A stretch of DNA of 64,000 nucleotides from Stichopus chloronotus (lineage: Eukaryota > Echinodermata > Holothuroidea > Aspidochirotida > Stichopodidae), in NCBI GenBank assembly GCA_021234535.1, contig CM037843.1, forward strand, positions 23,715,911-23,779,910. The letters are read 5' to 3'. The position numbers were made by a program, and so were the translations under genes. This document shows positions 35,151 to 48,932 of this stretch, piece after piece. Positions within the stretch are counted from its first letter, which is position 1. Each line of letters starts with the position of its first letter. The notes under the pieces were generated by a model. That model had not been told where the DNA came from. It ran no database searches and worked only from the letters and a program-made list of their open reading frames with translations.

Positions 35151-38100
35151 ATGGCTGCTGTCACATACACTCAGCTGAATCAACGCCGGGACCAAACAAT
35201 GCGTAGGACAGCTCCTTCGATTGCAAAGAGAAATGTCGCCACTCAGGATGAGGAGAGCAGGCATCAAAGTGCTCCGCAACCCTCACGCTTGCTACAGATG
35301 CAGGCTAATTTTCAAAAAAGACTGATGAAAGAAAGGGAAGACAAGATGATAGCTATACACCAGCGAAGGCAAGATCAGGCCGAGTTAGCTCTACAAAGGG
35401 TCAAAGGATCGGATTACCCTCCCGGCCAGTCTGTTGAAAAGAAAGGAGTAGTGCGAGAGTTTTTCAAAGAGCGGCGCCAGATGGAAAAAGATGGGAGATC
35501 AAACCAGTTGCCTCCAGGTAGTCATCTTCAAAAGATGAGGTCAAGTCAGAGAATGTTGTATGAGCAAGAGCAGCAGAAACAAAATGAGCTAATTAAGTAT
35601 GCAAGTAAACAACCACAAAGTCATTTAAAGCCTCCAGACAAGAAGCATGGGTACAGCAAGTCTAAGCCATTGGCTCCAATAAAGCGAAGGTCTCTTGAAA
35701 ATAATCATCAAGTACCTCCTTTGTCAGACAGTCATTACGAGACTTCAGAAAGGCTGATATCTGAAGAAGATGACAACCAAGCCGTACTTCTGAGTAAGCC
35801 AAAGCGAGCACCAGTTAGTTTTCAAGGAAAGTCAAACTCAGATGGCTCAATTGTCAGTAGGAAATATTCAAAGCCAAAAAATGTTCATGATGCAAACAGG
35901 AATGTCATAAATGCCACACCACCAAGGAAACCTCTGCCTCAAGTAAAACCTGGAAAGAAACGCACAACCCATTTACATGAGAAAGAGCTCAAGCAACCAG
36001 AATCTAATGAACTGTCCGACTTTCAGAAATGGCAGATTGAGCAGGATAATCAAAGAGATGCCAGGTTACGTAAATATGAGGCACAGCTGGCAGAGGAGAG
36101 GAAAGCAAAGCCTGCTGCATTTGACGTGTCCAGAGATGATGAAGAATTTGAGGGAGAAAAGTACTACAGCAGAGTTGATCGAAGCGAAGCTCATGGTAGG
36201 CGCAGGAATGAGTATCAGGACATGATGGACAAAGAGAAAGAACTGGAAGCAATGATACGTAAACACAAGGAAGATCTTGAGAAGCTTCAGGCAAATGATA
36301 GCAGTGATGAGGAAGAGAATGACAAAGGAGGTCCTTCCAGAGCAATGCCAAAGAGAGCCCTTCCCGTTCAACGTAACCAACGGAAACGAACCCCACAAAA
36401 ACCAACCAACAAAAGGGAACCAATTACACAAAAGGGAAACGCAGATGAGTATGATCGGTATGAAGATCGTTACGGGTACTACCAGGAAGAAGAGAATCAA
36501 ATCAGTAGACCTTTCAATTCCTCGAGACATGTCGATCCACATCAAGATGAGGACTTCCATGGTAACACCAGAAGCACAGAACCGGTGAACAGAAGTAAAC
36601 AGAGAGATGGTAAATCTTCTAACAGATATGATTCCCACAGAGAGAGAGACATCCATGATGAGGAAACAAATTTTTATGCCCAGATGGCAAATGATGAGTC
36701 TGATCAAACCTCGGGATTAGACCTGAGGCCTTGCCCTACTTGTGGTCGCAACTTTGCAGCAGATAGACTTCAAAAGCATATGAAAATATGCAAGAAGAAT
36801 TCTAACAAGAAAAGGAAAGTGTTTGATTCATCAAAGCACAGGACAGAAGGTACGGAGATGTCCCAATATGTAAAACAGGGCCGTCATCTTAAGGAGCCCA
36901 CCAAGGTGAGTTTACTCAGATCAGCAATTTGGAATTTCCTCTTTGACTTGTGCTAATAAAAAGAACAATAAATGCAGTTTGATATTGTACATTGTAACTT
37001 TTCCAGTTTGATGGGCACTCAGCTTACAGTACCCTTCAAGTGTCTCATGTCTGCAATACTCCTTTAATGTTCTCCATGGTTCATCTCATCTTTTTCATGT
37101 GAGTGTGTTTCATTGTAAAAATTCCAAGCAAGCAATCTTTTGTCTTTAGATAAATTCCATACAAACAAACTTCAAATACTTGATAAATTCACTCATTGGA
37201 CTTGGTAAACTTTTGCAAGTCGTGAAATCTTGTATTGTTCTTTCGAATGTGATGTTGCTGTAATTCTAGTGAGTAGCTTACTGACCTATTGAACTGTGTG
37301 CTAGATGTAGTTGTCAAGCTAGGTTTGGAGGCATGGCCTTCCTGTAGTGATGTACATCGAACAATCTCAAAAGTTTAATGGCATCTATGGTCGAACTGCA
37401 AACAGTATTTGGTCTACAGCACTCTTTTTAAAAAATTGCTAAAATACCATAATACTGCATTCAAGTTCAACCATGAAACTGTTTCATGTATTTCACTAAA
37501 CTTAGCATAGTGTAACCTAGACTTTGTGGAACGGTACAGTTGCTATGTACAGTATATTTGTCATTGAGGAAAGAAGTGACCTCAAGACATAGGCCTACAG
37601 TATATAGAAAGTTTCAGAATGCGGGAACAACAACAAGATGGTTTTCTGGAGGTGAAGGTTTATTTTGCTACTGTTGGTTGTACTGTAAGATGCAATCAGT
37701 TTACTCCATTGTAACTTTTTGTTTGAGTCTTCTCAAGTATTAGTAATTTGAAATATTACTATACAATTTTCTGAATCATCTGTAAGAAATGTTTGGAGCA
37801 GGAACAGTTTTGCTTCCTGCCACGCTCGAGTGTGCGTAAGAATTTCAAAAGATAATTCCAGAGTGCATTCACCTATGTAAATGATCTGTGATTATCCCCA
37901 GCCATTCTTTCAACTCCCTTCCCTCTCATGATACATTAGACATTTGTTTTATTCTAATTTGTACAGAAATTCTGGCACAAAAACAAAGGGAAACCACTTT
38001 TTACTTTAGCCAGGCAAACTGCATTCTATCAGTCATAATTTTTTGATAATGGATTGTGCAACAGCAGTGTAAAGTCCTACCCCCACCACCTCCCTCTCCA

Positions 38101-38474
38101 AGTGTCTTTGCATCCCTTCAATAACTTTTCTGAGTTGACTTCACTTTGAATGCCTACTGTCTGGTACATGTGATTTTTATAAACTTTTTCTTTTTATTGC
38201 ACCTTTGTTTGTCAAACAGAAAAGTGGAAGCAACTGGAGAAAGAAACATGAGGACTTTATACGTGCTGTCAGGGATGCTCGGTCAGTTCAGGCTCATATT
38301 GCTAAAGGAGGTAAAGTGTCTGACCTTCCCCCTCCCCCACCCTCTGAGAACCCTGACTACCAACAGTGTCCATACTGCAAGAGAAAGTTCAACCCAACTG
38401 CTGCTGAACGACATATTCCACACTGTAAAAACACCAAGAATCGTCCAAAACCACCCCCTAACAGAAAGCGATAA
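35151..38474 (+). CDS. ZC2HC1C: ZC2HC1C, C2HC-type zinc finger protein (FAM164C family), two coding exons
   Basis: Exons 35151-36905 and 38220-38474 join in phase 0 across AAG/gtgagt and an acceptor ending aaacag, giving 669 aa. Two C2HC fingers are visible: CPTCGRNF...HMKIC at about residues 526-547, and CPYCKRKF...HIPHC at about 635-655. Between them lies the block KRKVFDSSKHRTEGTEMSQY, and after the splice NWRKKHEDFIRAVRDAR, then IAKGGKVSDLPP and ENPDYQQCP; these match human ZC2HC1C in order and nearly word for word. The N-terminal 500 residues are charged, with predicted coiled coil near 290-400 (EYQDMMDKEKELEAMIRKHKEDLEKL), and poorly conserved. Human ZC2HC1C is shorter (about 456 aa), mostly in this N-terminal part. 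Molecular function is not established. It is divergent from MLH3. Confidence 0.93.
36906..38219 (+). other. ZC2HC1C: Intron of ZC2HC1C
   Basis: A 1.3-kb intron separates the two zinc-finger exons. It starts gtgagt and ends in a T-rich tract plus cag. I see no other feature in it. Confidence 0.85.
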
Positions 38475-38804
38475 TTCTATTAAATTTGTGTTGTTGATTG
38501 AAGTTTGCAATTAGTTTTGTAAAACTGTGATTTTTAATACATTTTGGTCGCTAAGAGGGATGACAATTTATTCTGCAAAACATATGAAAAGCAATACTTG
38601 TTATACGTCTAGTGATTGGTGGACATGCAAGAGAAGGCATGGTTGTTGCCTTCACCTCTGTAGAAGATATTCTCTCCATTGCAAGCTACTGGACTTTCTG
38701 TGACATGCTTTGCCTTATACTTGCTTCCCTTCCTCTATTTTTTTTGCACAAAATAGTGCCGATGTTTAACGCATCAGCATTTGATTTCTGCCTTTTCTTT
38801 CTGC

Positions 38805-38810
38805 AATAAA
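38805..38810 (+). terminator. Polyadenylation signal candidate for ZC2HC1C (proximal)
   Basis: AATAAA lies 331 bp after the stop codon, in AT-rich 3' UTR-like sequence. Confidence 0.45.
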
Positions 38811-39107
38811 TCATGTTCTATGCAAATGTTTCCAGCTCAAGCAAAATGAGCATAGTTCTAAACTTGTTTCCATATGATCTGTGCAAACTTGCCAAACATG
38901 GTAAGGTAGTATTTTATACTGGATTATTTTTTCTTTTTTTTGGTTGCTAAAATTTCAGTGTGCTCATATAATGTGCTACAGTCAGTTTTGTGCCAAGATG
39001 CAATGGCTTTGAAACAACACAAGAGTATGTCAAAGCAGTAGTGTTCAATAGTGTACAGTTAATAGTGTCAAGCTGTTCAAAATTGTGCAGACTGCAATTT
39101 TTTGTTA

Positions 39108-39113
39108 AATAAA
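39108..39113 (+). terminator. Polyadenylation signal candidate for ZC2HC1C (distal)
   Basis: A second AATAAA is followed 15-25 bp later by a GT/T-rich stretch (ttgtgttttcatctg), the usual downstream element, so this site looks stronger than the proximal one. Confidence 0.45.
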
Positions 39114-39129
39114 AAAGTATTCCTTGAAA

Positions 39130-42100
39130 ACTTGTGTTTTCATCTGTCGTTGTAGAACCAGTGGGTAAGTACCCAACAATCTTGTCAGTATTTTAGGAAA
39201 TCCGGAGAAGTATCTGTCTGTGTATGTAATAAAACTGCCAACGATCTTTTTTTTTTGTGATCCTCAGTCTTGAATTACTCCTTCTTCTCAAATTGGCTGA
39301 AATGTCAGGGAAAAGTTAAATCATCGTGTAAGGGTGATCTATTTTTCAGCCCCTAGAAGATGTAGTATATTTAACTACTATCACTTTACTCATACTGTAT
39401 GTTGTAATGGATTATGAGGCTTTTAAAAAAGTACAATTGAAAAGTCATGATCTCAAGAGTAGTAGAGATGAGCAGAGTGATACCTTAGGTTAAGAAACCT
39501 GGCAGCTGTATTAGGTCAGGTATTAGGTATAGCAGACCCTTCTGATTGTTTGTGTGTTAGGTTTATGACATTTTGTTGTTCCAGTTTATGCTCATACCAA
39601 CTAGAATGACCCCCCTTTTGTTTCTTTTTTTATTAATTTATTTAAGTTTTGTTTCTACTGCAACATATATCCATTGTTCTTTAAGTTTGAAAACAATTTT
39701 GTTGCGTGAAAGTTTGCCAGTGATGCAAAACATATATAGAGAAAAATGATCATGGTAACCACAGGTACCAAAATATCAGATGATCAGTACCACATAAAAG
39801 GAATTTCCTATGCATCATTAACAGGTTTGTTAACACCTCAAACACCAGTCAACACACTTTAAAAAAAATATGTAATTCTACACAGGAGAGGGGTGTCCAA
39901 AAGGTAAATCCTTGCAAGTGATAAGAGGCATATGTTAGGTAGTTGCCAAGCCATCAGTACCAGTGGCCAATGTTGCTCAGAAGCACTGCACAAAATTTCA
40001 TACAGATCTGTTGGAATTATTACAGGCTCAAGCACAAGGAAATATGTTCATATTGCAGGCAGGTGTTTGCATGATATATATAGTATAGAAGTTACTTTGG
40101 GTACTATACTGTAAGTGCACTATTGAAGAAAGTTATATCTCCTTTTCAACTTATTTGGATAATATATTACAAAACCATGCTGTTCATTTCACTCTGTTAT
40201 ACTTACGTGCTGCTGCCACAGTATATTCACTTCACTCCTCACCTGTCCCAGCACAACAATTCCACACTGCAAGTCACATGGATGGTAGAATGTGCTCAGA
40301 ATGTGTGGCTGTTGTGATGAGACAGATAAGTGAATCATCTTCCATAGCCAAACCACGTGAGTTATGGTGATTGTCTATTTTTAGCAGCATAACTTATAAA
40401 TCTTGAACAGTAGCAAAGGATAAATGTTGCTATTATTTGCTGTCATTTTTTACAGCACACTGTGCAAGTACCAAGCTCCATCTAATTTTATTGTCAAATT
40501 TAAAAAAAAAAGAGCTACCTGATTTATGACCAGATATATGTATTGGTACTTTAAATTAAAGTATAAAAGATAAGTTAAAGCTTGCCACTTTGTTTTTTAA
40601 CTAAAACCATTTTAGTTTTTGTGATACTTCAATTGACAATGTTTACAGAAATTTTGGCGATGCATAACTGGCTGTTATATTTAAACTTATGGTGAACATT
40701 ATTGTTCTTCTTTTGATCTCTGTTTTATGTTATCATAATTCACATTCACCTTGAAATACATATGTATGTGTAATATAACCACCGTATATAACTGAAGAAA
40801 GCTGAATATAAAGAATGTAATATGGTGCAAGTGCCTTTCTTTAAGCCTTTCTTCAATAGTGATAGTTCAACAACTTTGGTTTGGCTCAAAGGGATTTAAA
40901 AGAATTGTCCAGAACCAAATCTATACTTGATATGTTTAAGAGAAACATGCTCTTAGCATTTCATTCATTTCTCATGTTCGGTTCTGGAGATATTAAAAAT
41001 TGAAGTTGAACATTTTCTACAAAAATTAAACTTGAAACATGTATGTGTGATGTCATGGATTCATATTGATGACCAATGTTTTATTTTTCTTTTTCATCCT
41101 GCTATTTTGACCTTTGATTGATAAGGGTTGCTATCTTGCCCCTAAAACATCATGGGCAAAGTTTGCAAACTTCCATTTCTCAGGATGCACTTAGGGTATC
41201 AGTATTTCAGAGTTTAGTTTCATACAATTGGCGACGAAAGACATCATTCATGTTAGTTCAAGGTAAAGAAGTATTTCTTCTCCGAGAACTCCCGTCAACC
41301 CCTCCCCTTCACCAGCCATCTTAGTCACTTCTTCCTCTTCCTGAAACACATTTAAGTGCCAACTGGGTTCCTGTGAGGGAACCTTAATTTAAAACTCCGT
41401 TGTAGGATGAAGTTACTGGTAATTAGGAATAATATGACATTGCTATCCCCCCCCCCCCACCCTAAGAAAAAGTCAAATTCTCTTTTGCATGACACTCGAA
41501 TATGTTAGGCCTATTGAAAGTAAAGATAATAGTTGTAAGATCTTTCTCCACCTTCTTGGTTGTCGGCGACATGTTTTAATTTACAAGTCATTTAAGTGCA
41601 CCAAAAGATATTATTTAGCCATTTCTTCATTATTCTGAAGCGACACAGGCGATAATCCAAGACACAGCCACGTATTCGTACATACTGCACAACGGACTGT
41701 GAGGCAAATAACGGTAAACCAAGTACCTCTTTCATTTATTCTACTTATACCAGGCATGAACTCGTAACTCGAGGCTGTAGACTTCAAGAGCCAGCTCCTC
41801 ATGCAGGCTACTTACACTACAAGTAGTGTTGGACATCACGCGAATGACCGCAGGCGTTACCAACGATAGTATCGATTTATTTTCCATGTTATTTCGATTA
41901 ATTAACCTTTCTCTGCCTACAGTCGATAGTTAAGTCAATATTATGACCTGCTTGGAAATGAGTGGATAAAACGCTTCATTGCACCACGTTAGAGTCATAA
42001 AGATTCTAATGATCCTCAGCAGGAAATCAATAAAACCTGGCGAATCAGAACTGAATATGTAAACTTTCCCTCTCGTTTTCCTCTCCCTTAAATCGGAGAA

Positions 42101-45100
42101 GTGTTCTTCGATCTGGTGCCATGGCAACTGTCCGGGGGCTGGCATCAACATTTTCAGTTGTGTCAATGTTTGCATTTACTCAAAACCTCTATCAACTACT
42201 TAATCAAAAACTGAGCAACTCCCACCTCTCCTTTTCTGTATCTGTCTCTCTCTGAAGATGGACGACTATACAAACCAATATATTAATATCTTATCGCTGT
42301 TTGAAAGATGATGGGTGAAAAAATAAGTTGCAAATGACTGCACTAGGGGATGTAGTGATTTTGTAATCACGAAAGGTCTCAACAGACAATTTAACCTTAA
42401 GTGCGCAACCGCGATTACAATACAGAAATTTAAAGGAATATTATTCAAGGGCTGTAACTACAATCAAGTCTTCATATCATGTCGTTCTTTGATGTTGAAG
42501 TGCTCATTTAACTTTGGAAATTAGAAGATCACATCTCTTACACTATTGTAATGTTTATTTTATGGCAGTAAAGATGATAAAAAACACAAGAAACAAAGGA
42601 TATTCTGTTTCAGTTTGATATCACAGACTCGTATATTGCAGAGAACCACACTTTGGAAAAGGTTCATTTAAAAAATCCATAGCTTTGAAACAGCCCAGTG
42701 TTGAGATACGTTTTTTGATACTAAAAAAGAGAAGTCTCGAGTAATTCCCTGCATAATCCTGTTTGAAGGGAAAAGGAAGGCCTCGTAGTTTGGCGTGCGA
42801 TTAAACTCAAACTGTCTGTAGGCCTGTGAGAGTTATTTTCTCACCAGCTGACCTTTGTAAGTGTTCATACGATTTCGAACGATAGGAGATGAACTCTCGG
42901 CCACATGCATTAACACCACGTACACGTGAAACTTGCTCTCAGTCATTTAAATTACACGCACAGAAAATAAGCGATGCGTGTAATTTGCGATTTATTCCCG
43001 TATTGAATGTTCGATTGCTAAATCTGACAACCGCATTCGATATTTATTCCAACCCCCCCCCCCCCTCTTTCCTTTCAGCCTTCCAAGCAGGTTAACACAA
43101 GGGAGTTGTTCCTGTCCTTATCTGAATCTCCCCGACACTGAGAAACATTTCCTTGTTACTGTCCTCGGCCCCTCGTCACCCGTACAATTGTTCGTATACA
43201 CACACGCACACACACACACTAACATATGAAAGAGTCATTTCCTGTTGATGGTTTATTTCTGGATATTATTTTCCACCCTTGGTTTATCTCTGGAAATGAT
43301 TTTCCGCCCCCCACTTACCGCCCATAAGGAAAGATGGAAGGAAAACATTTATTTTCCTTACAACTAGTTTGCATTGTATTTCCATTTTTTGGAGACTAAT
43401 CGAAGTGTAAGATCAACTTATAATGGACACCCGTTCAAGGAAAAGAACCTTCAGAAATCAATCAAGAACTGGGGATTTCCCCTGCCGCCAAGACTGATCT
43501 GACCGCCATGAAATAATGTGTGAGACAAATTTGTAAATGAAGCAAACGTTTTATTGTTGGATGTCGATGTTATTGTTGTGACTAGATAAATCCAACTTCA
43601 GAGTGAATCGGTGATAGGTGTTGTGAGCTCTACCAGATTTACCAGTGATTGAAATTTCATGAACTGGGGGGAAAATCTCTTTATTAGTAAACCATAGTTT
43701 AACAATATGTTCAGTTCTGGATTTTTGTTTTACTTGGAGGTGCCCTTACCAAGCAGGTGGACAATGTCCAGAGTTCAAAGGTTTAACATAACTAATTCCA
43801 TAACAAAATAACAACTTGAAAAATTTTCAAAAATCGTATTTCAGCCTACTGTCTAACCATCCCCCAGAAATTACACTCGTTATCATCGTCTCAAGCTTGA
43901 AGGGGTCTTGGGGAAAGGGTTTGTGATGCCATTAGTTTGGGTTTGTGTCCTTTTCCATGGATCCCCGAGGATCTTGATACGCCACTGAACTTTCAGTGGT
44001 ACATCGCATAATGAGAAATCTCCAAACATAACAGGCCAACTATATATAATTGAATATCTTATGTTTTTTCTATATAACCGAACTCTTTAAATCGTATATT
44101 TGAACACTGTGTATGATATGCAAGATTTAGGGAAAGGAATTGACCTGGCTAAAGAAGGAATTAACACCTGTAGAAATTAAAGCCAGGATTATCTTACCCT
44201 TCCCAGCCCTTTGCTGGTCTGTACCGTTTTTAATGTATTACGAATACAGTCAGAGCTGATGCATGAGCAGTACACGTCCGTTGTGCTGGATTTGCTTGCC
44301 TGAGTGGCTCGGGGATATGTCAGTCGTCTTAGCCTTAGTCAAGTATTGGGAGCTCGTACCAAAATCTAACACAAAAAAAAACCCCGAATGTATGTAGGGA
44401 CACTGTGTTATCCCTAGTAACGAAGGGCCAAAGAGCCAAGGGGTAGCAAGGTCGGATGCAGGGATGGGGTCCAAATGGTCAGGATCCCAACCCCCTTTTT
44501 CCCAAAATACCACCAGGTCAAACAACGCAATGTCATTCTCTTTTTTTCAATTTGCTGAGGTCTTTGGACCTATTACAGGTCTGTTGTTCGTTGCAAATAA
44601 AAAGCAAACATTCGGCTTCTAGTCTTCCGTTCTGAAGTAATCTTTGATTTTTTGACAATAGCACCGCGATTAGTTTTCAAGTCGAAATGTTCAGTGAAGA
44701 TGTCAGGAGATTCAATCTTCTTCCAGTAAGATCGCAGTATTTAAAAATGGCGGTTTCACGCTCACCTGGCAATTGTACTCTTTTAATTGTTGCATCAAAT
44801 CGCAGTGAGCTGCGTGGCTAAGGGAAGTGGAGCCATGACCAGTAAGCGACGGGATTTTGAGGGGAGTCGCAAGAGTGCAAACGTCAACTGTGGAACCTGT
44901 GAAGACGACTTCTGGCGATCTCGGATGTATTTTTATTCAACATTTTTCTGGTACTCTCAGCGTCAACCGATGGTGCCGCTCCGCTTAGTCGTCTCAAAAC
45001 TCTGGCTTGAATGTAAGTGATGAACCTTGAGTCTTCCCCTCCACGAATGTCCCATTCCTAAAACCAGTTGTGGAGGAAAAAGTGGGTTACTGCAGTGTGT

Positions 45101-47300
45101 TAGGGGCTGTTGGTGCATGGTGTCAACATGACTTTTACATCTTTGCCTTTTCATGAATGTGACACTATATTTATGGTATTTTTTTTATACTATGCAACCA
45201 TGATTTGGACTGATTGATTATGTCCAGATGCAATGTCATTTACCATGAGTTAGTACCTTCATTCAAGTATATTTTTTACAGTATAGGTATATGCCTACAG
45301 CATGCATACTAGTTGTACAGGAACTTGTTTACGCACCGTGAAGATAACCCCGAAGCTCGCACAACGCGCGCGCTTTTTCAGGCCATTTAAAACATCCAGA
45401 GTTGAGGCGTGTGTGAATCTGAGGGAACACTGTGATGCGCACGCATTTCTATGAATAGGCCTACTTTTAACGCGACACATACTCGATTTTTATGCACATG
45501 TGTACGTATATGCAGGTATTTGTGCCGTTTGACGCATATCTGTACATATTGTGTACTGCAGTACTAGAATACTAAGCTAAGTAACTTAAATAATCAGCGC
45601 TTCTATCCAAAACGAATGTGAATCAATGATGAAAATAATATACAACTCAGCGCACCCCCGGAGTACATGAAATGAGCTAATGGCCATGAAAAACAATAGA
45701 TATGACGATTGACCATTGATTGGTGTTAACATTCTGTGCCAAAGTCGTTGTGGCTTTTAAATTACAACTCTGTTTAGCTGACATCCTATCGGTTACAAGT
45801 TTCAACAGTGTTATATACTATCCAGTATGTCTAACTTAACTTTGAATAACACTACCAATGATCTTGCCATAAATTTCTCTCTTTTACTCCACTTAGATGT
45901 GCATCACTGTCCACTCGACTGATATGTCTTGCCAACATTCAATTACGTGGTGTTAGATTTTGCATTAAACATGATGGTGGGTCACCATGAAAAAAATATT
46001 GCCTATGGGTTAGAAATAGATTTCGCTTACGCCACTAAATATCTCAACGACCCCTTCGATCACTCGTCATGTTTAGATGGCAAATAAAAATAACAGGAAA
46101 TCATTTGTTGGGCCGATGCCATCATGATCGACGTACGTATACAAATGCTCCAGTTAGTAATGCAGAGGAAAAATAGAATGGTATGTCTGTTCACTCACCA
46201 GAAATGCCACTCCTGTACCACTACCAATGATACATAAAATGTCATTATCGATGAAATCTTCCCAAAGAGGAAGGGGCTACGTCAAAATCGGTGTAATTGA
46301 CGGAAATTTGCTCTGTAACCTTGATAGTTTGCTAATATGTATCTGAATTTTTATTTTATTTATGATGTTGCAAGATAGCTGGGAGCTGTGCCCTGATTAC
46401 AGCAACGGTGCGTCTATCGCAGGGTTCTTGCCGCGTCGGGTGGCCGGTTGTGGTCGGCACTGACACCTGTCGACCGATATGAAGACCAAATCGCCAGATT
46501 AACGGTCAGCACAGAATTCGATGAAAATTTCACGGAAAATGTCGGAAAAACTATAAAAACTATTGCAAGTATAAGACATAACACTTTTTCCAACACTAAG
46601 ATTTCTTGACACAAATTGAGCTCCAAATAGCAAGGCGATCGCACCATTCGTCACCTCAGCATACTTTACAGGCGAAACAATTGTAGGTGGACCCCCCTCC
46701 CCCCCCCCCGCCCCTCGCTTTAGATATTTCCCTCTGGACGACGTTCACACTATACAGACGAACCACTACAGTCGCCATTCAGAACAACCTAGCTAGATCC
46801 TTTAGTCACGCTTAAGTACTTCCAATTGTGCCATTTCGTTGCATTTACAAGTTTCATACTGAAAAGTGGATAGGCCTATTGAAAATTACTTAGAACAACA
46901 AATAAATTTCGTCTTTTATTTTCTGCCTTATTTTCTTCCTAAGTCAACCAATTTCATACACATCTTCTAAAAGCCTTTTTTTACGGTGACGACAATCAGA
47001 ACATTCAATTTGATATTTCATCATTCAACCACATTGTTCTGTAGTAATCCTGTGAAAAATCTACATTTGAATGAAGTTCACAGTATCGAATACGACCATC
47101 TAATTGAATTAAAATACCAAGCACAATATTGTATCCTTGCCCTTGTTCCCATGTAAACCACAACAATTCAGTAGTTGTTTATTTTTATCAGTTCCTACTT
47201 GCATTGCCAAAGGACTTATCAATGTGTCAGAAGCCTGAAATGACGTTTAGGTTCCCACCTATATACATCATGTGTGAAGCGCTAACATTTCTAAGATAAT
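39130..47300. other. Intergenic spacer, no supportable gene
   Basis: Short frames only. C runs lie at about 41449-41459, 43053-43065 and 46690-46702. A locally GC-richer patch at about 44.69-45.0 kb has two short frames beginning with ATG (44688 and 44835) that could be a first exon, but no splice partner was recognised. Confidence 0.4.
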
Positions 47301-47305
47301 TATTT

Positions 47306-47360
47306 GGTAACGTTCAGAGCCATATATAGAGATGGCTTTATATACGGCTCTGGTAACGTT
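47306..47360. repeat. Small palindrome flanked by TGGTAACGTT direct repeats
   Basis: CAGAGCCATATATA (47315-47328) and TATATACGGCTCTG (47339-47352) are inverted copies with one mismatch and a 10-base loop. TGGTAACGTT occurs directly before (47305-47314) and after (47351-47360), as a target duplication would. Confidence 0.6.
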
Positions 47361-48227
47361 TGATCACATGCGCCCTCAAAGCCTCCAACTTAATTATTAG
47401 AGGTCGCTATTTCATTACTCTCCCTAAGATAATCCATTTTAAACTAGAACTGCATTTGCCCACAAATACGCAGAATTGTAGTGCGTGGTAGGCTAAGTCC
47501 TTGTTGTTGGGAATAAGCCAGTCTCTGTGGACCCACTCCTCATAGGAGTTAGCATTTTTTGCGTAAGGCAGTGCCGTTTCCTGTCGAACTCTTTCCCAAT
47601 CCATTCTTTTTATTTGTATCACGCTGGACGAAACAAAAATTCCATTGGATCTCTCCCACATGCACAATGTGGTAAAGTTGCCGACGCTTATCGTTGCTAT
47701 ATACCGTATGTCGTACAAGCCTGTACTCTATACTAGCTAGCTGTATATAGGTCAAAACTGTCTTTCTGTTTCACCACTGAAATAAAACATGAGAGCAGTA
47801 GGCTTACATGATTCTGTAGAAGGACGCCATGTTGTAACCACTAAAAAGCATTGAAGCAGCACACGATTCTGCGACATCATATTTAAACACAATGGCGGTG
47901 TATTGCACACCAATTTGGAAACAACATTGACACTCCACGTTTATCACCTCATTGAGAAAAGGCCGAACCACATTTCGTCACGTTTTCTGGAAATTTATCC
48001 GCAGGGCTCTCTCATCACTTTAACTCCTTAAATCGTTCTTGTAGTCGTGGTATTTGTTTTTCCTTAGTAGATTTTGGTTTGAAGACGGCCATAGCTGGCA
48101 CTTACTGCTATTACTAAAGGTCGCGCATGCATATTTGTACGAACTAAGTTACATCACGCGCAGGTGAGGCGTTATGAGCCATATAAGGCTCAACAAAAGA
48201 AATTGCTGGTCGTCCAGTAATGACAAG

Positions 48228-48250
48228 ATTGTAGTGCGGCGCACTACAAT
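48228..48250. repeat. Perfect 10-bp-arm palindrome
   Basis: ATTGTAGTGC and GCACTACAAT are exact inverted copies separated by GGC. A related word, AATTGTAGTGCG, also occurs at about 47474. Confidence 0.7.
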
Positions 48251-48411
48251 AATGAATTATCTTAGTACTCTCCCAATTTGCGATATGCGCTTTCACTTCG
48301 TGCACAAAGTTAGCTGTTACAACTGAAATTGAGTGTTGCTAACTGAGTCTTGTCAGATAAAATACTGTTACTTTTTAGGTAAGAAGTCCATATCGTCACG
48401 AACACTTTACA

Positions 48412-48470
48412 TCATAATACTTAAAAAGTAAAAAGTACAACATAATACTTAAAAAGTAAAAAGTAAAAAT
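48412..48470. repeat. Short tandem duplication (about 28 bp, two units)
   Basis: CATAATACTTAAAAAGTAAAAAGTA occurs twice in succession, the second unit beginning near 48440. Confidence 0.75.
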
Positions 48471-48797
48471 TCATACAGTTGGGAAATCTCTTTTCTCTCT
48501 ATTTCTAAAACTGTACCTGAATAGCGCACGTTTTGTAGTGAATTTTCAAATATTTTTTTTTCACATTGGTGCATAATCATCATGGGAAATCTGTCATGTC
48601 ATTTCAGACTATAATACGACACTTAAACAATCGTGCCATTTATTTTCATAATTTTAAAGTTCAACCTACAGCAAACTTTTATCCTTTAACTGTTGCTGCA
48701 AAAATACTTTTCTTCTTTCTTTTGCGGGTCACCGATCTCCTTTTACCCTGTCCAACAAAGTTGCTGCCAAAATTCTAACATCAGAAAGTAGTGGTCC

Positions 48798-48808
48798 TTT
48801 ATTTTATT
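48798..48808 (-). terminator. Polyadenylation signal candidate for the P450-like gene
   Basis: Two overlapping AATAAA signals on minus (TTTATT at 48798-48803 and 48803-48808 on plus) lie about 410 bp after the stop codon at 49215. Confidence 0.4.
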
Positions 48809-48894
48809 AATTGCTTGCTACCAGTTTGGTGAATGTAACTATTCTCAACCTCTATACACGTAACTTGCAAGCTGTTTCCAAAAGTGGCGAAAGA

Positions 48895-48932
48895 GGTATA
48901 TATATATACATACATACATACATACATATATA
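48895..48932. repeat. (TA)n/(CATA)n microsatellite
   Basis: tatatatata followed by catacatacatacata and tatata, about 36 bp. Confidence 0.85.

Noticed and set aside
36004..36707. 139- and 213-aa minus-strand frames
   Set aside because: Antisense shadows of the ZC2HC1C coding exon, which has clear homology on plus.
44688..45020. Possible first exon or small gene (frames starting MFSEDVRRF and MTSKRRDFEG)
   Set aside because: Composition is suggestive, but there is no recognised family, no downstream exon and no clear splice donor.
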